Shown: in pieces, positions 52,270 to 61,385 of the stretch
Numbering within the stretch: position 1 is the stretch's first letter
Layout: every line of letters starts with the position of its first letter
Origin: Verrucomicrobiales bacterium
GTDB lineage: Bacteria; Verrucomicrobiota; Verrucomicrobiia; Verrucomicrobiales; DEV007
NCBI GenBank assembly: GCA_016795505.1
Contig: JAEUHH010000067.1
Location: 1-64,000, forward strand
Direction of reading: 5' to 3'
DNA length: 64,000 nucleotides
Translations under genes and position numbers: made by a program
Notes under the pieces: generated by a model
The model's input: only the letters and a program-made list of their open reading frames with translations
Databases searched by the model: none
Told to the model about the DNA's origin: nothing

Positions 52270-53028
52270 TTAGCGATTGCCCTTTACTTTGGCTCTTTGG
52301 ATGGAGCCGCCCATCTTCTCGCGGTCGAACAAGTCCTCGGGAAACTGGCCCAGATCCACCTCGCCGAAGGTCATCGTGACGGTGCGGCCGCTCTCGGTCA
52401 CGACCATCCGGGACAGAAACGGGCCGCCACCGGCTGAGTTCTCGTAGGCAAACGTGGCGGTGCGGAGCAGATTGCCGGAGGTGGCGAAAAACTCGGCCTT
52501 TTTGCCCAGGTTGCCGGATTTGGTCACCCAGTATTTGATTTGCTTGTAGGTGTCGCCGAGCGAGTTGGCCTTCAGCGTGTAAACGGTGGCCGGTTCCCCG
52601 TTCACCTCGCCGTCCTCGCGGCCTTCGATCGCATAGCCATCGACATAGCTGGTCGAGGCGAGGTCGCCGATGGCCGCATCGCCGGAGAGGCGCTGGCGTT
52701 TCGAGACCGAGACCGGCCGGCTGAGACCGGGCTTCCAGAACCACATCTTGCCGTCGGCTTCGGCGACATAGCGGCGGCCCTGGGCCTCGGTGGGCTCGAT
52801 GACCTCGGCAAAGATGCGTCCGCCCTGGGAGACGGTGTAAAATTTCGCCGTGCGGGTGCCATCGGCGCCTTCACTTTTCACCGAGACCACCCACTCGACC
52901 CCGGTGGAACCGGTCAGAATGCCCCGCGCCTTCTCGGCGGCGGCGAGGGCGGGATCGTCGATGGCCCGGGCCGACGACAGGGCCAGCGCGAGGATCGAAA
53001 GACAGGCGAGGGGGAGGGGGAATCTCAT
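52270..53028 (-). CDS. LolA-like outer-membrane lipoprotein-sorting protein
   Basis: 252 aa; ATG at 53028, signal peptide MRFPLPLACLSILALALSSARA. Features of the LolA-like sorting-protein family (PF17131 type): FYTVSQGGRIFAEVIEPTEAQG, KMWFWKPGLSRPVSVSKRQR, DLASTSYVDGYAIE, and VYTLKANSLGDTYKQIKYWV, a half-barrel that binds lipoyl chains in the periplasm. The family is often linked to RND exporters; none is seen here. First gene of the minus-strand run; divergent from the PgeF gene with 98 bp between starts. Confidence 0.85.
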   Translation of the reverse strand: MRFPLPLACLSILALALSSARAIDDPALAAAEKARGILTGSTGVEWVVSVKSEGADGTRTAKFYTVSQGGRIFAEVIEPTEAQGRRYVAEADGKMWFWKPGLSRPVSVSKRQRLSGDAAIGDLASTSYVDGYAIEGREDGEVNGEPATVYTLKANSLGDTYKQIKYWVTKSGNLGKKAEFFATSGNLLRTATFAYENSAGGGPFLSRMVVTESGRTVTMTFGEVDLGQFPEDLFDREKMGGSIQRAKVKGNR

Positions 53029-53126
53029 GAGACCGGCATTAAACCACGGATCGACCGCCGGGAAAGCCGGAATGCGGCGTCCGCCAGTTGCCCGGTCCGC
53101 GGGGATGCGGTATGGGATGGTCACTG

Positions 53127-53798
53127 ATGTCCGATTTCCCCGATTTGGAGACCTTTCCCGCCCTCTCGGCCGTGCCCGGCCTGGTGCACGGCTTTGTGCT
53201 GCGGCACCCGGGCATCGATGTGCGCACGGACCGTGAGACGGCCTTGGAGCGCCTGCGCGGCCACTATCAGGCGACTGCCCGCGACCGTCTCGACGTGGCC
53301 TTTGACGAAATGCGGTTCGGCGAGCAGGTCCATGGCGATCGCCTCGCGGTCTGCGACGAGGCCGGTGGGCCGCGGCTCTGGCCTGATGTCGATGGCCTGA
53401 TCACCGCCACGCCCGGGGAGTATCTCGGCATCTATGTGGCGGATTGCTGCGCGGTCTATGTGGTCGATCCGGCGCGCCGGGCGTGCGGGCTGGTGCACTC
53501 GGGGAAAAAAGGGACGGAACTCGGCATCGTGCCGCGCGCCATCGGGCTGATGGCGGAGCGCTACGGCAGCCGTCCACAGGACCTGATCGTGCAATTGAGC
53601 CCCTGCATCCGGCCGCCGGCCTACGAGGTCGATTTTGCCAGCCAGATCCGCCGCGATTGCGAGGCTGCGGGCGTGCCGGTCGATCGGATTCATGATACCG
53701 GGGCCTGCACCAGCCGGGATCTCAAGCGCTACTACTCCTACCGCGTGGAAAGTGGCCAGACCGGCAGGCTTCTTGCGATCCTTGGCTGGCGAAGCTGA
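53127..53798 (+). CDS. pgeF: Laccase-domain protein (PgeF/YfiH, purine nucleoside phosphorylase-type)
   Basis: 223 aa; ATG at 53127 chosen (another at 53112). Catalytic zinc/copper-type residues of the family are visible: FGEQVHG, VADCC and LVHSGKKG, giving the His-Cys-His set. LSPCIRPPAYEVDF and DTGACTSRD are further family lines. PgeF proteins were called polyphenol oxidases and act on nucleosides; in E. coli YfiH edits peptidoglycan precursors. The end of the gene is 21 bp upstream of ispE, same strand. Confidence 0.88.
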   Translation: MSDFPDLETFPALSAVPGLVHGFVLRHPGIDVRTDRETALERLRGHYQATARDRLDVAFDEMRFGEQVHGDRLAVCDEAGGPRLWPDVDGLITATPGEYLGIYVADCCAVYVVDPARRACGLVHSGKKGTELGIVPRAIGLMAERYGSRPQDLIVQLSPCIRPPAYEVDFASQIRRDCEAAGVPVDRIHDTGACTSRDLKRYYSYRVESGQTGRLLAILGWRS

Positions 53799-53819
53799 TT
53801 ACCCCGCCTTCACTTCGAG

Positions 53820-54668
53820 ATGAAAGCCATCACCCTCGCCGCTCCCGCCAAGACCAATCTCTGGCTCCGCGTGCTGCGGCGCCGGGAGGATGGCTTTCAT
53901 GATATCGTTACCCGCATCGTCCAGCTCAATCTGGCAGACACCGTGCATCTCGAAGCTGTGCCTGAGTCGCGCGGCGCCTCCCTGACCTGCTCCGATGCCT
54001 CCCTGCCGGTGGACGAGTCAAATCTCGCCCTCAAGGCTCTGCGGGCGCTGGAGAGCAGGCTCGACCGTCGCTTCGGCGTGCGGATCCACATCGACAAGGC
54101 CATTCCCCATGGCGCCGGTCTGGGGGGCGGGAGCAGTGACGCGGCCGCCGTGCTGCGGGGACTCAACCAACTCCATGCCCTCGGCCTGAGTCCGGACGAA
54201 CTGGCCGACATCGGCGCCACCTTCGGCTCCGACGTGCCCGTGTTTGCCCACGCGTCCGTCTGCGACTGCGAGGGCCGCGGTGAGATCGTCACGCCCGTGG
54301 AGTTCGCCTGGGAGCTGCCGATTTTTTTGATGAAGCCGCCCTTTGGCGTACCGACCCCGTGGGCCTACCAGCGCTGGCGCGACTCCGCCGAGATCCCCGG
54401 CATCCCCTACACGCCGCAGGTGTGCCCGTGGGGGGTGATGGAAAACGACCTCGAGCGGCCCGTTTTCCAAAAGCACCTGTTGCTGGCCCGGATGAAAAAG
54501 TGGCTTCTCGACCAGCGCGAGGTGCATGCCGCGATCCTTTCCGGCTCCGGGAGCTGTCTGCTCGCCGTGCTGAACCGCAACGACCGCGGCCGCATCCTGG
54601 AGGAGCGGGCCCGACAGACCTTCGGCCAGACCCTGTGGACCTGGGTGGGGCATACCCTCAGATCCTGA
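53820..54668 (+). CDS. ispE: 4-diphosphocytidyl-2-C-methyl-D-erythritol kinase
   Basis: 282 aa, ATG at 53820. GHMP-kinase architecture: LAAPAKTNLWLRVLRRREDGFHDI at the N-terminus, the ATP-binding loop IPHGAGLGGGSSDAAAVLRGL at about residues 97-117, and ILSGSGSCLLAVL near the C-terminus. It phosphorylates CDP-methylerythritol in the MEP pathway of isoprenoid synthesis. Length and motifs are normal. It converges with the PQQ-like gene (6 bp between stops). Confidence 0.95.
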   Translation: MKAITLAAPAKTNLWLRVLRRREDGFHDIVTRIVQLNLADTVHLEAVPESRGASLTCSDASLPVDESNLALKALRALESRLDRRFGVRIHIDKAIPHGAGLGGGSSDAAAVLRGLNQLHALGLSPDELADIGATFGSDVPVFAHASVCDCEGRGEIVTPVEFAWELPIFLMKPPFGVPTPWAYQRWRDSAEIPGIPYTPQVCPWGVMENDLERPVFQKHLLLARMKKWLLDQREVHAAILSGSGSCLLAVLNRNDRGRILEERARQTFGQTLWTWVGHTLRS

Positions 54669-54674
54669 GACCCG

Positions 54675-55949
54675 TCATTCGATCGCGTAGAGGTAAGCGT
54701 CGGTCCGGAGGTAGATTCGCCCATCGGCGAAAGCCAGCGAGGCATTGGTGTGCTGGTTCGGGTCGACCGCGTTCTTCGACACCACTTTCAGGCCCGCTGG
54801 ATCGGGATCGATCACATAGGTTGTGCCTTGAGTGTCGTTGACGTAGAGCTGCCGGCCGATCAGGTTCATCGAGCTCCAACTGTTCGCCCCGAGGCGCTCG
54901 CGCCAGAGGATCTCGCCGGTGGCGACCAGACTGCTCTGCATCACGCCCGGTTCGTTCAGCAGATAAAGGTGGTCGCCGAGGATCTGGCCCGAACCGATGC
55001 GCTGGGGATTCTGATTGCGTCCCTTGGGCGGATCGGCCCAGAGTCGGTGGGAGTCGGTCAGGTCGCCGGTTTCCGTCGTGGCTGGCAGGCGCGTCGCGAT
55101 ACCGGGACCGCCGTAGCCACAGAGATAGAGGGCGCGGCCGTTGCCGGTCATCACGTTGGTGTAGCAGAGGTCGCCGAGACCGCCGACGCGCCAGAGTTCC
55201 TTGCCGGACTTCGGATCAAAGCTGGTCAGGAAGCCCGGCAGGCCCAGCAGCATCTCGGGGCGTCCGCCATTGTCGATCACCAGTGGCGTGGCCCACGAGC
55301 CCTTGAACTGCTTGGCGTCGGCGCTCTCGAAGGCATCAAGATCGACATCCCAAAGAGTTTTGCCACTGGCCTTGTCGATCGCAAAGAGTTTCATCTTCGG
55401 CCCCGGGCCGGCATGGATCAGCAGGGCATTCTCATGCAGCACCGGGCTCGCCGCGTGGGGACCCCAGATGTGGGTGTAGTCCGAGCCGAGATCGGCACTC
55501 CATCGCTTCTTGCCCTCAAAATCGTAAGCATGCAGCCCGGCATTGCCGTGCCAGGCAAAAACCAGGCTGCCATCTGTGACCGGCGAGGCCGGGCAGTGGG
55601 GATTGGTCTTGTGGGTCTCCTCGGCCTTGCCGTAGTCGATGGTCTGCTTCCACAACAGCTTGCCGTCCCTGGCATCGAAGCACATCAGCGAACGCTGGCG
55701 CCCGTCGGCCTCGGCCTGGGTGAGGAAGACGCGACCGCCCGAGACGACGGGCGAGGAATTGCCCCGATCGGGCAAAGCGACGCGCCAGGCGATGTTCTCG
55801 GTGGCAGACCACTTCGTCGGGTAGGCACCGGCGTCCGGCAGCTTGCCATCGCCGTTGGGGCCCCGCCACGAGGGCCAGTCGTTGGCGTGGATCGGAAAGG
55901 CGGCGGCAGCGGCGAGGAGGGGAATCAGCAGGCGGGCGTGTGATTTCAT
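54675..55949 (-). CDS. Secreted PQQ-like beta-propeller protein
   Basis: 424 aa; ATG at 55949 gives the signal peptide MKSHARLLIPLLAAAAAFPIHA. DWPSWRGPNGDGKLPDAG is the classic opening of these verrucomicrobial/planctomycete proteins. Repeats of the PQQ type follow: LMCFDARDGKLLWKQTIDYG, LFAIDKASGKTLWDVDLDAF, LTSFDPKSGKELWRVGGLG, and VVATGEILWRERLG, six to eight blades in all. No catalytic residues of quinoprotein dehydrogenases are evident, so it may be structural or a sensor. Divergent from the cytochrome gene with a repeat-rich intergenic region. Confidence 0.88.
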   Translation of the reverse strand: MKSHARLLIPLLAAAAAFPIHANDWPSWRGPNGDGKLPDAGAYPTKWSATENIAWRVALPDRGNSSPVVSGGRVFLTQAEADGRQRSLMCFDARDGKLLWKQTIDYGKAEETHKTNPHCPASPVTDGSLVFAWHGNAGLHAYDFEGKKRWSADLGSDYTHIWGPHAASPVLHENALLIHAGPGPKMKLFAIDKASGKTLWDVDLDAFESADAKQFKGSWATPLVIDNGGRPEMLLGLPGFLTSFDPKSGKELWRVGGLGDLCYTNVMTGNGRALYLCGYGGPGIATRLPATTETGDLTDSHRLWADPPKGRNQNPQRIGSGQILGDHLYLLNEPGVMQSSLVATGEILWRERLGANSWSSMNLIGRQLYVNDTQGTTYVIDPDPAGLKVVSKNAVDPNQHTNASLAFADGRIYLRTDAYLYAIE

Positions 55950-55970
55950 GGCTTTCAAAGCGGTTGGCGT

Positions 55971-56039
55971 TTCCGATGAGACAGGGTCTGGTCTCCGATG
56001 AGACAGGGTCTCTCCGGAGACACAACCCTGTCAGATCGA
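55971..56039. repeat. Dispersed ACAGGGT-type repeats, copy C (tandem)
   Basis: Two tandem TCCGATGAGACAGGGTC units (from 55971 and about 55993), followed by TCTCCGGAGA and ACAACCCTGTCAGATCG in opposite orientation, so the cluster can fold on itself. It lies between divergent genes (starts at 55949 and 56143). Confidence 0.75.
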
Positions 56040-56142
56040 TACAGTTGCGGCAACCGCGCATTTCCGGCCCGATGCGGGCACATGATCCCGGATGCAATCC
56101 GATCTTTTCGGGTTGAAGACGAAGCGCTAGACTTCCCTCCTT

Positions 56143-58809
56143 GTGAAAAAACGATCTGTTCTTCCGTTTTCCGCCTGGGCCGGGGTGGCCTTGGGCTTGG
56201 CCGTCCTCTCACCGGCTCAGGACGCCGCGCACCTGAAACTGCCGTCGCCGTGGGCTTCGTTTGTCGAGCCGGGCTTCCCGTTTTTCGGACATGTGGTCGA
56301 TGCGCGGGGTTTCGGGGGGCGGGAGGACAATCTGACGCCGCGCGGGGTGGTCCTGCACCTCGGCGATGGGGTGCATGCCTGCTTTGACACCGACCTGCTC
56401 CGTCTCGCGGCCGTGTGGCGTGAGACGGACGGGGGTGAATGGCTCACGATGAACAGCATGGCGTCGGGCAGCTATCGCCTGCCGCAGCAAAAGGCGCCCA
56501 CCGGGCAGAAGGGGCTGCCGAAACCGCTGGGAACGCCGATTCTCGTCAATGGTCTCTATCCAGGCTGGTTTGCCGGCGATGGTGAGCCGGCTTTGAGCGA
56601 TCCCCGGGATCGGGGAGCGGCGCAGGAGGGCGAGATCGGCCTGGGGCCGCTGCCGGAGACGATGGGCCGGTGGAAGGGGCTGCGCCTGGAGGGCGACGGT
56701 GTGCGGCTGGAGTATGAGATTGGCGGTACGGAGATTTCCGAGTCGATCAGGTATCAGGAGGGCTTCGGCGTGGTGCGGGAGATGCGGATCGGTCCGAATC
56801 CGCGGACGCTCCGGCTGGTGACGGAATGGCGGGACGGGAAAGCGGTCATCAAGACCTTCGAGCCCTCGACCAGCGGCCGTACCGCGGTGACTTTTTCCCA
56901 GGGGAGTGGGAACGTCGATTCCTACGTCACCGCCCGCCCCGCCACGGTGCGCTGGCCGGAGACGTTTGTGACCGGGGCCAAGCCTTTGCCGGCGCCGGCG
57001 GCATTCGATTTCGCCGAGATCGGCCTGCCCCGGGAGAATCCGTGGAAGCGCGACGTGCGAGTCTCGTGTTTCGACTTTTTCTCCGATGGCCGCGCCGCCG
57101 TGGGCACCTTTGACGGCGATGTCTGGATCGTCTCCGGCCTGACGGGTGAGCTGGACCACGTGACCTGGCGCCGCGTGGCCTCTGGATTGCATGAGCCGAT
57201 GGGGCTTGAGATCGTGGACGACCGCATTCATGTCTTCGACCGGAATGCCATTCAGAGGCTCCATGACACGAACGGCGACGGCGAGATCGATCACTATGAG
57301 GCCTTCTGCCATCTCGTACCGCAGACGGCAGAAACGCGGGAATTCGCCATGGACCTGTATGCCAAGCCGGGGGGGGGCTTTTACCTGTCGAAGGGCGGGC
57401 AAATCGGCACGACTTGGGGCAAGCTCAACGGCACGGTGGTGGAGGTCGCCGCTGACGGCCGGTCCTACCGACGGTTGGGTTTCGGCCTGCGGCAGCCCTA
57501 TATCGGCGTCGATCCCCAGACGGGGCTGGTGACAGCGAGCGATCAACAGGGCAACTGGGTGCCGGCCACGCCGATCCATGTGATCGGTGACGACAGCTAT
57601 CATGGATTCCAGCCCGAGCCGCTGAAGGACAAGGCCGTTCATCCCAAGGAGATCAGCGAACCGCCGGTGTGGATACCGCATTTCGTCAATTCCAGCGGCG
57701 CCAGCCAGGTCTGGCTGCGTGAGGCGAAGATGGGACCGCTGAACGATTCGCTGATTCACATCGGGTTCAACCGGCCGGAGATCTTCAAGGTTCATTTCGA
57801 TGGATCGGGCGCCAAACGCCAGGGGGCGGTCACGCCGGTGCTGAGCGGGTTTCCCTCGGGATTGCTGAAAGGGCGGGTGAATCCGGCCGACGGGACGCTC
57901 TGGCTGGCTGGCTTCAAGATCTGGGGCACCTCGGCGGAGCAGATCAGTGGCATCTATCGGGTGAGGATGAGTGGGAAGCCGTGCTGGGTGCCCGAGGAGG
58001 TGAGATCGAGCGACCGCGGGGTCCTGCTGCGCTTTTCCCAGCCGGTGGATGAGACCATCGCGACCAGTCTGGCGAGCTATTCGGTGGATCGGTGGAACTA
58101 CCAGCGCACCCACAACTATGGCTCAGGCAACTACAAGCCCGACGGCCAGCCGGGCCAGGAATCGGTGCCGGTGGCAAGTGCCTATGTGTCGCAGGACAGG
58201 AAAGCGGTCTTCATCGGCATTCCCGGCATGGAGCCGGTGCACAGCCTGCGCGTCACCTACCGGGTGCCGGAGGGGTCGGGCCAGTTGCCGCCGGCAGAGG
58301 CGATCCAGCATGCCTACCTGACAATCCATCAGAACAATCCGATCAATCTGAAAGAGGAGGGATTCGGCGATATCGAGGTCGATCTGAAGGTGAAGGCGGG
58401 CGAGGGCCTCACGATGGCGGCGCCAAAGCCGTCGATCGAGATCGGTAAGCAGGTCTATCTCCAGTATGGCTGCATCGCCTGCCACACGGTCGATGGTTCG
58501 AAGGTGCCCGCCGTGGCTGCCGGAGCCGCAGGTTCGGCCGCTGCCCAGGCTCAGGTGGTGGTGGGGCCGACCTGGTATGGGTTGTGGGGCACGAGCAAGA
58601 AATTCGCCGATGGCTCGGAACTGAAGGCCGTCGACGAAACCTACCTCCGCGAGTCCATCCTGGATCCCGCGAAGCGGGTCTCGGAGGGGTTTGAAATGTC
58701 AAAAACCGGCGTCGGGATGCCGTCCTATCTTGGCGTGCTGCGGGACCATGAGATCGATTCGCTGATTCTCTACATTCAGTCGCTGGCGGTGAAGAAGGGG
58801 CGGAAGTAG
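56143..58809 (+). CDS. Large secreted protein with C-terminal c-type cytochrome (DUF6797-like)
   Basis: 888 aa, GTG start at 56143, signal peptide MKKRSVLPFSAWAGVALGLAVLSPA. The main part (about 30-750) is a beta-propeller-like domain with lines such as VSCFDFFSDGRAAVGTFDGDVWIV, MGLEIVDDRIHVFDRNAIQRL and FGLRQPYIGVDPQTGLVTAS. The haem site is CIACH (Cys777, Cys780, His781) in YLQYGCIACHTVDGSK, with an axial Met in VGMPSYLGVL. I believe the N-terminal part belongs to DUF6797, a family in verrucomicrobial and planctomycete secreted proteins (recalled, not searched). Probably a periplasmic electron-transfer or carbohydrate-oxidation component; it lies opposite a PQQ-like and an FAD oxidoreductase gene. 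Confidence 0.85.
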   Translation: MKKRSVLPFSAWAGVALGLAVLSPAQDAAHLKLPSPWASFVEPGFPFFGHVVDARGFGGREDNLTPRGVVLHLGDGVHACFDTDLLRLAAVWRETDGGEWLTMNSMASGSYRLPQQKAPTGQKGLPKPLGTPILVNGLYPGWFAGDGEPALSDPRDRGAAQEGEIGLGPLPETMGRWKGLRLEGDGVRLEYEIGGTEISESIRYQEGFGVVREMRIGPNPRTLRLVTEWRDGKAVIKTFEPSTSGRTAVTFSQGSGNVDSYVTARPATVRWPETFVTGAKPLPAPAAFDFAEIGLPRENPWKRDVRVSCFDFFSDGRAAVGTFDGDVWIVSGLTGELDHVTWRRVASGLHEPMGLEIVDDRIHVFDRNAIQRLHDTNGDGEIDHYEAFCHLVPQTAETREFAMDLYAKPGGGFYLSKGGQIGTTWGKLNGTVVEVAADGRSYRRLGFGLRQPYIGVDPQTGLVTASDQQGNWVPATPIHVIGDDSYHGFQPEPLKDKAVHPKEISEPPVWIPHFVNSSGASQVWLREAKMGPLNDSLIHIGFNRPEIFKVHFDGSGAKRQGAVTPVLSGFPSGLLKGRVNPADGTLWLAGFKIWGTSAEQISGIYRVRMSGKPCWVPEEVRSSDRGVLLRFSQPVDETIATSLASYSVDRWNYQRTHNYGSGNYKPDGQPGQESVPVASAYVSQDRKAVFIGIPGMEPVHSLRVTYRVPEGSGQLPPAEAIQHAYLTIHQNNPINLKEEGFGDIEVDLKVKAGEGLTMAAPKPSIEIGKQVYLQYGCIACHTVDGSKVPAVAAGAAGSAAAQAQVVVGPTWYGLWGTSKKFADGSELKAVDETYLRESILDPAKRVSEGFEMSKTGVGMPSYLGVLRDHEIDSLILYIQSLAVKKGRK

Positions 58810-58831
58810 GCGGGAACGATGGCTCGGTTGG

Positions 58832-58874
58832 CGATGAAAGAGGGTGTCATCGCTGATGGGACCCTGTTTCATCG
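58832..58874. repeat. Dispersed ACAGGGT-type inverted repeat, copy D
   Basis: CGATGAAA (58832-58839) and TTTCATCG (58867-58874) are perfect 8-bp arms; inside is AGGGTGTCATCGCTGATGGGACCCTG, which can pair again. It lies between the convergent ends of the cytochrome and FAD-oxidoreductase genes. Confidence 0.7.
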
Positions 58875-58931
58875 TTCCGTTCCCCGTTCTTTTGCTTTCA
58901 GAAACTGGGAGCGGTATAAACCCGTTCTGGC

Positions 58932-61043
58932 TCACTCCTCAGGCAGCCACTGCACGGCATCGACGACGACATGACCGTCGGCTCCATCATTGGTGATGAC
59001 GACTTCGGCCGTGGTGTCGAAGTCGAGTGTCGCCACGGTGGAGAAGCCATTGGCGTCGGCATTGCTGGCTTGGCGCTGGTTGACGCGCACGGTCTCGCGT
59101 CCGCCGCGGTGGGTGAGGGTCACGGTGGCGTTGGTGGCGCGGTTCGATGCGACTGACCAGGAGAGTCTCACTGCGTAGCGCCCGGGCCGGGGCAGGGTGG
59201 CCCGGAAGGTGGCTGACTTTCCGCCGATGCCATCGTGTCCGTCGTGGCGATAGCCTTGGCCGATGTAGGGGCGGTTGGAGGCGCTTTCGTTCCAGGCACC
59301 TGTCCACTCGGCCTGGGTATCGTCGAGGACGAGGCCGGGAAGGGTGGCAGGATCGACAAATACCTGTGGCTTGGCGTCGGGCGGCAGGTCGAGGATCTGG
59401 CCGTCGGCAATGAGACGCTCTCGTAGCCGGGCGTAAGGCACCGTTTGGATGGTCAACTTATCATCGATGGCGATCGAGGCGGCGGTGGCGGCACTCTGGC
59501 CGAGAATCATGAAAACGGGCTCCATCCGGATCGAACCATAGGCAATGTGCGAGGCGCTCAGGGCGACCGGGACGAGGAGGTTGGCGGTCTGGCCGGTTTT
59601 GGGCACGATGGAGCGGTAACTGATGGCGTAAGCACCTCCGGTGGCCACCTGGACATCGCCCTCGTTCTGCGCATGGCCGTCAGCGTCCACATAGCGCTGG
59701 CAGTTGTGCGAATCCATCGTGTAACTGCCGAGCCCGACGGGATCGGGGCAGATCCGGGTGCGGCGGCAGTCGTGTTCGGTCATGACGTAGGCGCCGACGA
59801 GGCGGCGGGCTTCGCGGATGTAGAGCTGATGGCCCCAGCCACCGGTGTCGCGGAACTCGTCGGCTGAGAGGCCCCACTGGCTCATGTCTTTTCGGACGGA
59901 CTCGGGGACGCGGGGGTGGTTGGCGAGGGTCCACATCAATCCCTGCTGATACTGCTCGTGATCGCGGATGATGGCGTCGCGCTGCGCGTAGGTGGCCTCC
60001 GGGTAGGCGAAATTGGCTCCGATATGGTCGGTGGAAAAGGCGCCGTTGTTGTTGGTGTCGGTCTTGCCGTTGGGCATGAAGGAATGGTGAAGGGGCACCC
60101 GCAGATCGCCGGCCTCGAAGTTGCGCAGCAGCAACTCGTAGCGGCGCTCATCATATCCCTCTGGTTTGGGAAAGGGCAGTCGGTTGTCGGGATCGCGGCT
60201 CAGGCACATGCGGAAGCAGTAGGCCTGAATGCGGTGGTCACCGTCACCGTCCTCGCCGGGTGGCTCCGCAGAGATCCCGGGCAGGAGACCGCTGGCGGGA
60301 TCGCCCGGCCGCACGTAGGGGTCGACTGGCACGAGAAAGCGATGGTTTTTCACATTCCGCGCCTTTTGGATGCCATTGAGCGTCTCGCCGTGAGTGGCGT
60401 TCGATTCTCTGCCGACGTGGTAGTCACAACCGGCGGCGGCCATCAGATCACCCTCGTAGGTGGCATCAATGAACACGCTGCCGAGAAAGGTCTCCCCGGA
60501 TTCCATCACGATGCCAGTGATGCGGTCGCCGTCGCGTTTCACGCCCGTCTCGCGATTGAGCCGTTGGCGTTTGTGGACGATGAGTTCGGGTCCGCACTCG
60601 GCGAGCATCTCGATGAAAATCTTTTCCGCGACGCGCGGCTCGAATACCCACATGGCATCGCCGTTCTCAGGCACGGAGCCGGCGCGGAGCCGGTTCAGAT
60701 CCCCGGGGGAGCCGAAGGTCCAGGCCTCCGGATCGCGGTAGTGCCGGTGGACGCGGCGGAAGAAATCACGGGCGAGACCGCCGATGGCGCGCTTGTCGCC
60801 ACTGTCGGTCATGCCCAGCCCTCCGGAGCTGAGGCCGCCGAGATGGTTGGAGGGCTCGATCAAGACGACCGACTTGCCCAGGCGATGGGCCTGTACAGCG
60901 GCGATCACTCCCGCGCTGGTGCCGCCGTAGATGACGATGTCGGACTCGTGGATGTGTGAGTCGGCGTGGAGGAGAGGGGCTGCCAGAACGCTGAGAGGCA
61001 GTAAAAAACGGATGTTTGGTCGGCTCGAGGGCATGTCGACCAT
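58932..61043 (-). CDS. Secreted FAD-dependent oxidoreductase with golvesin-like C-terminal domain
   Basis: 703 aa; ATG at 61043 (another at 61034), signal peptide followed by HIHESDIVIYGGTSAGVIAAV, the dinucleotide-binding GxxxxG segment, and VVLIEPSNHLGGLSSGGLG, the FAD_oxidored (PF12831) signature. GSVFIDATYEGDLMAAAGCDY and NLLVPVALSASHIAYGSIRMEPVFMILGQSA are further family lines. Residues about 570-703 are a golvesin/xanthan-lyase-type beta domain (WNESASNRPYIGQGY, GRYAVRLSWSVASNRA, VVVDAVQWLPEE), probably for carbohydrate or surface binding. Such proteins are typical of polysaccharide-degrading Verrucomicrobia and Planctomycetes. It may pass electrons to the neighbouring cytochrome (inference). 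Confidence 0.9.
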   Translation of the reverse strand: MVDMPSSRPNIRFLLPLSVLAAPLLHADSHIHESDIVIYGGTSAGVIAAVQAHRLGKSVVLIEPSNHLGGLSSGGLGMTDSGDKRAIGGLARDFFRRVHRHYRDPEAWTFGSPGDLNRLRAGSVPENGDAMWVFEPRVAEKIFIEMLAECGPELIVHKRQRLNRETGVKRDGDRITGIVMESGETFLGSVFIDATYEGDLMAAAGCDYHVGRESNATHGETLNGIQKARNVKNHRFLVPVDPYVRPGDPASGLLPGISAEPPGEDGDGDHRIQAYCFRMCLSRDPDNRLPFPKPEGYDERRYELLLRNFEAGDLRVPLHHSFMPNGKTDTNNNGAFSTDHIGANFAYPEATYAQRDAIIRDHEQYQQGLMWTLANHPRVPESVRKDMSQWGLSADEFRDTGGWGHQLYIREARRLVGAYVMTEHDCRRTRICPDPVGLGSYTMDSHNCQRYVDADGHAQNEGDVQVATGGAYAISYRSIVPKTGQTANLLVPVALSASHIAYGSIRMEPVFMILGQSAATAASIAIDDKLTIQTVPYARLRERLIADGQILDLPPDAKPQVFVDPATLPGLVLDDTQAEWTGAWNESASNRPYIGQGYRHDGHDGIGGKSATFRATLPRPGRYAVRLSWSVASNRATNATVTLTHRGGRETVRVNQRQASNADANGFSTVATLDFDTTAEVVITNDGADGHVVVDAVQWLPEE

Positions 61044-61385
61044 TGTGCTACGTCCGGGGGAGCCCTGCCAATAGCCGAATCAAGCGAGGCTTTGACGAAC
61101 TCACTCTCCGGTAAGAGACGGCAGCGTGGCCAGATCTACCTCATTGCCGAAGGTTGCCTTCTTTGGGAAAACGCGCCGATCCAACAGGGACTCATTCATT
61201 CGGATCACACCCGCAACTGGAATCCACCCTGACAGACATCAGGCACGGGCAGGAGGCGAATTGGACAAGTGTTTTTTGCCAAAAGCGGGAATGAGAAATC
61301 TCATCGGCGAAGGCTCGATGAGAGCTTCGAAGGTTGTTGCGGACGAGGGCGGAAGATCGAGAACGCCCCACCCTGGCAGGCAACC
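61044..61385. other. 342-bp gap, promoter region of the FAD oxidoreductase gene
   Basis: No gene and no strong promoter pair found. Small palindromes are present, for example TGAGAAATCTCA at about 61288-61299 and CCTGA-N6-TCAGG near 61228-61243; either could be an operator, and neither is convincing. The region also serves as the downstream end of the radical SAM gene, which points toward it. Confidence 0.4.

Noticed and set aside
51608-52744. Longer sulfotransferase starting near 52744
   Set aside because: The extra N-terminal 170 residues are the LolA-like gene read in another frame; the family pattern begins at the ATG at 52228.
56209-58113. Long minus-strand open frame (634 codons)
   Set aside because: Antisense to the cytochrome-containing gene, which has a signal peptide and a CxxCH site; no motif in the minus frame.
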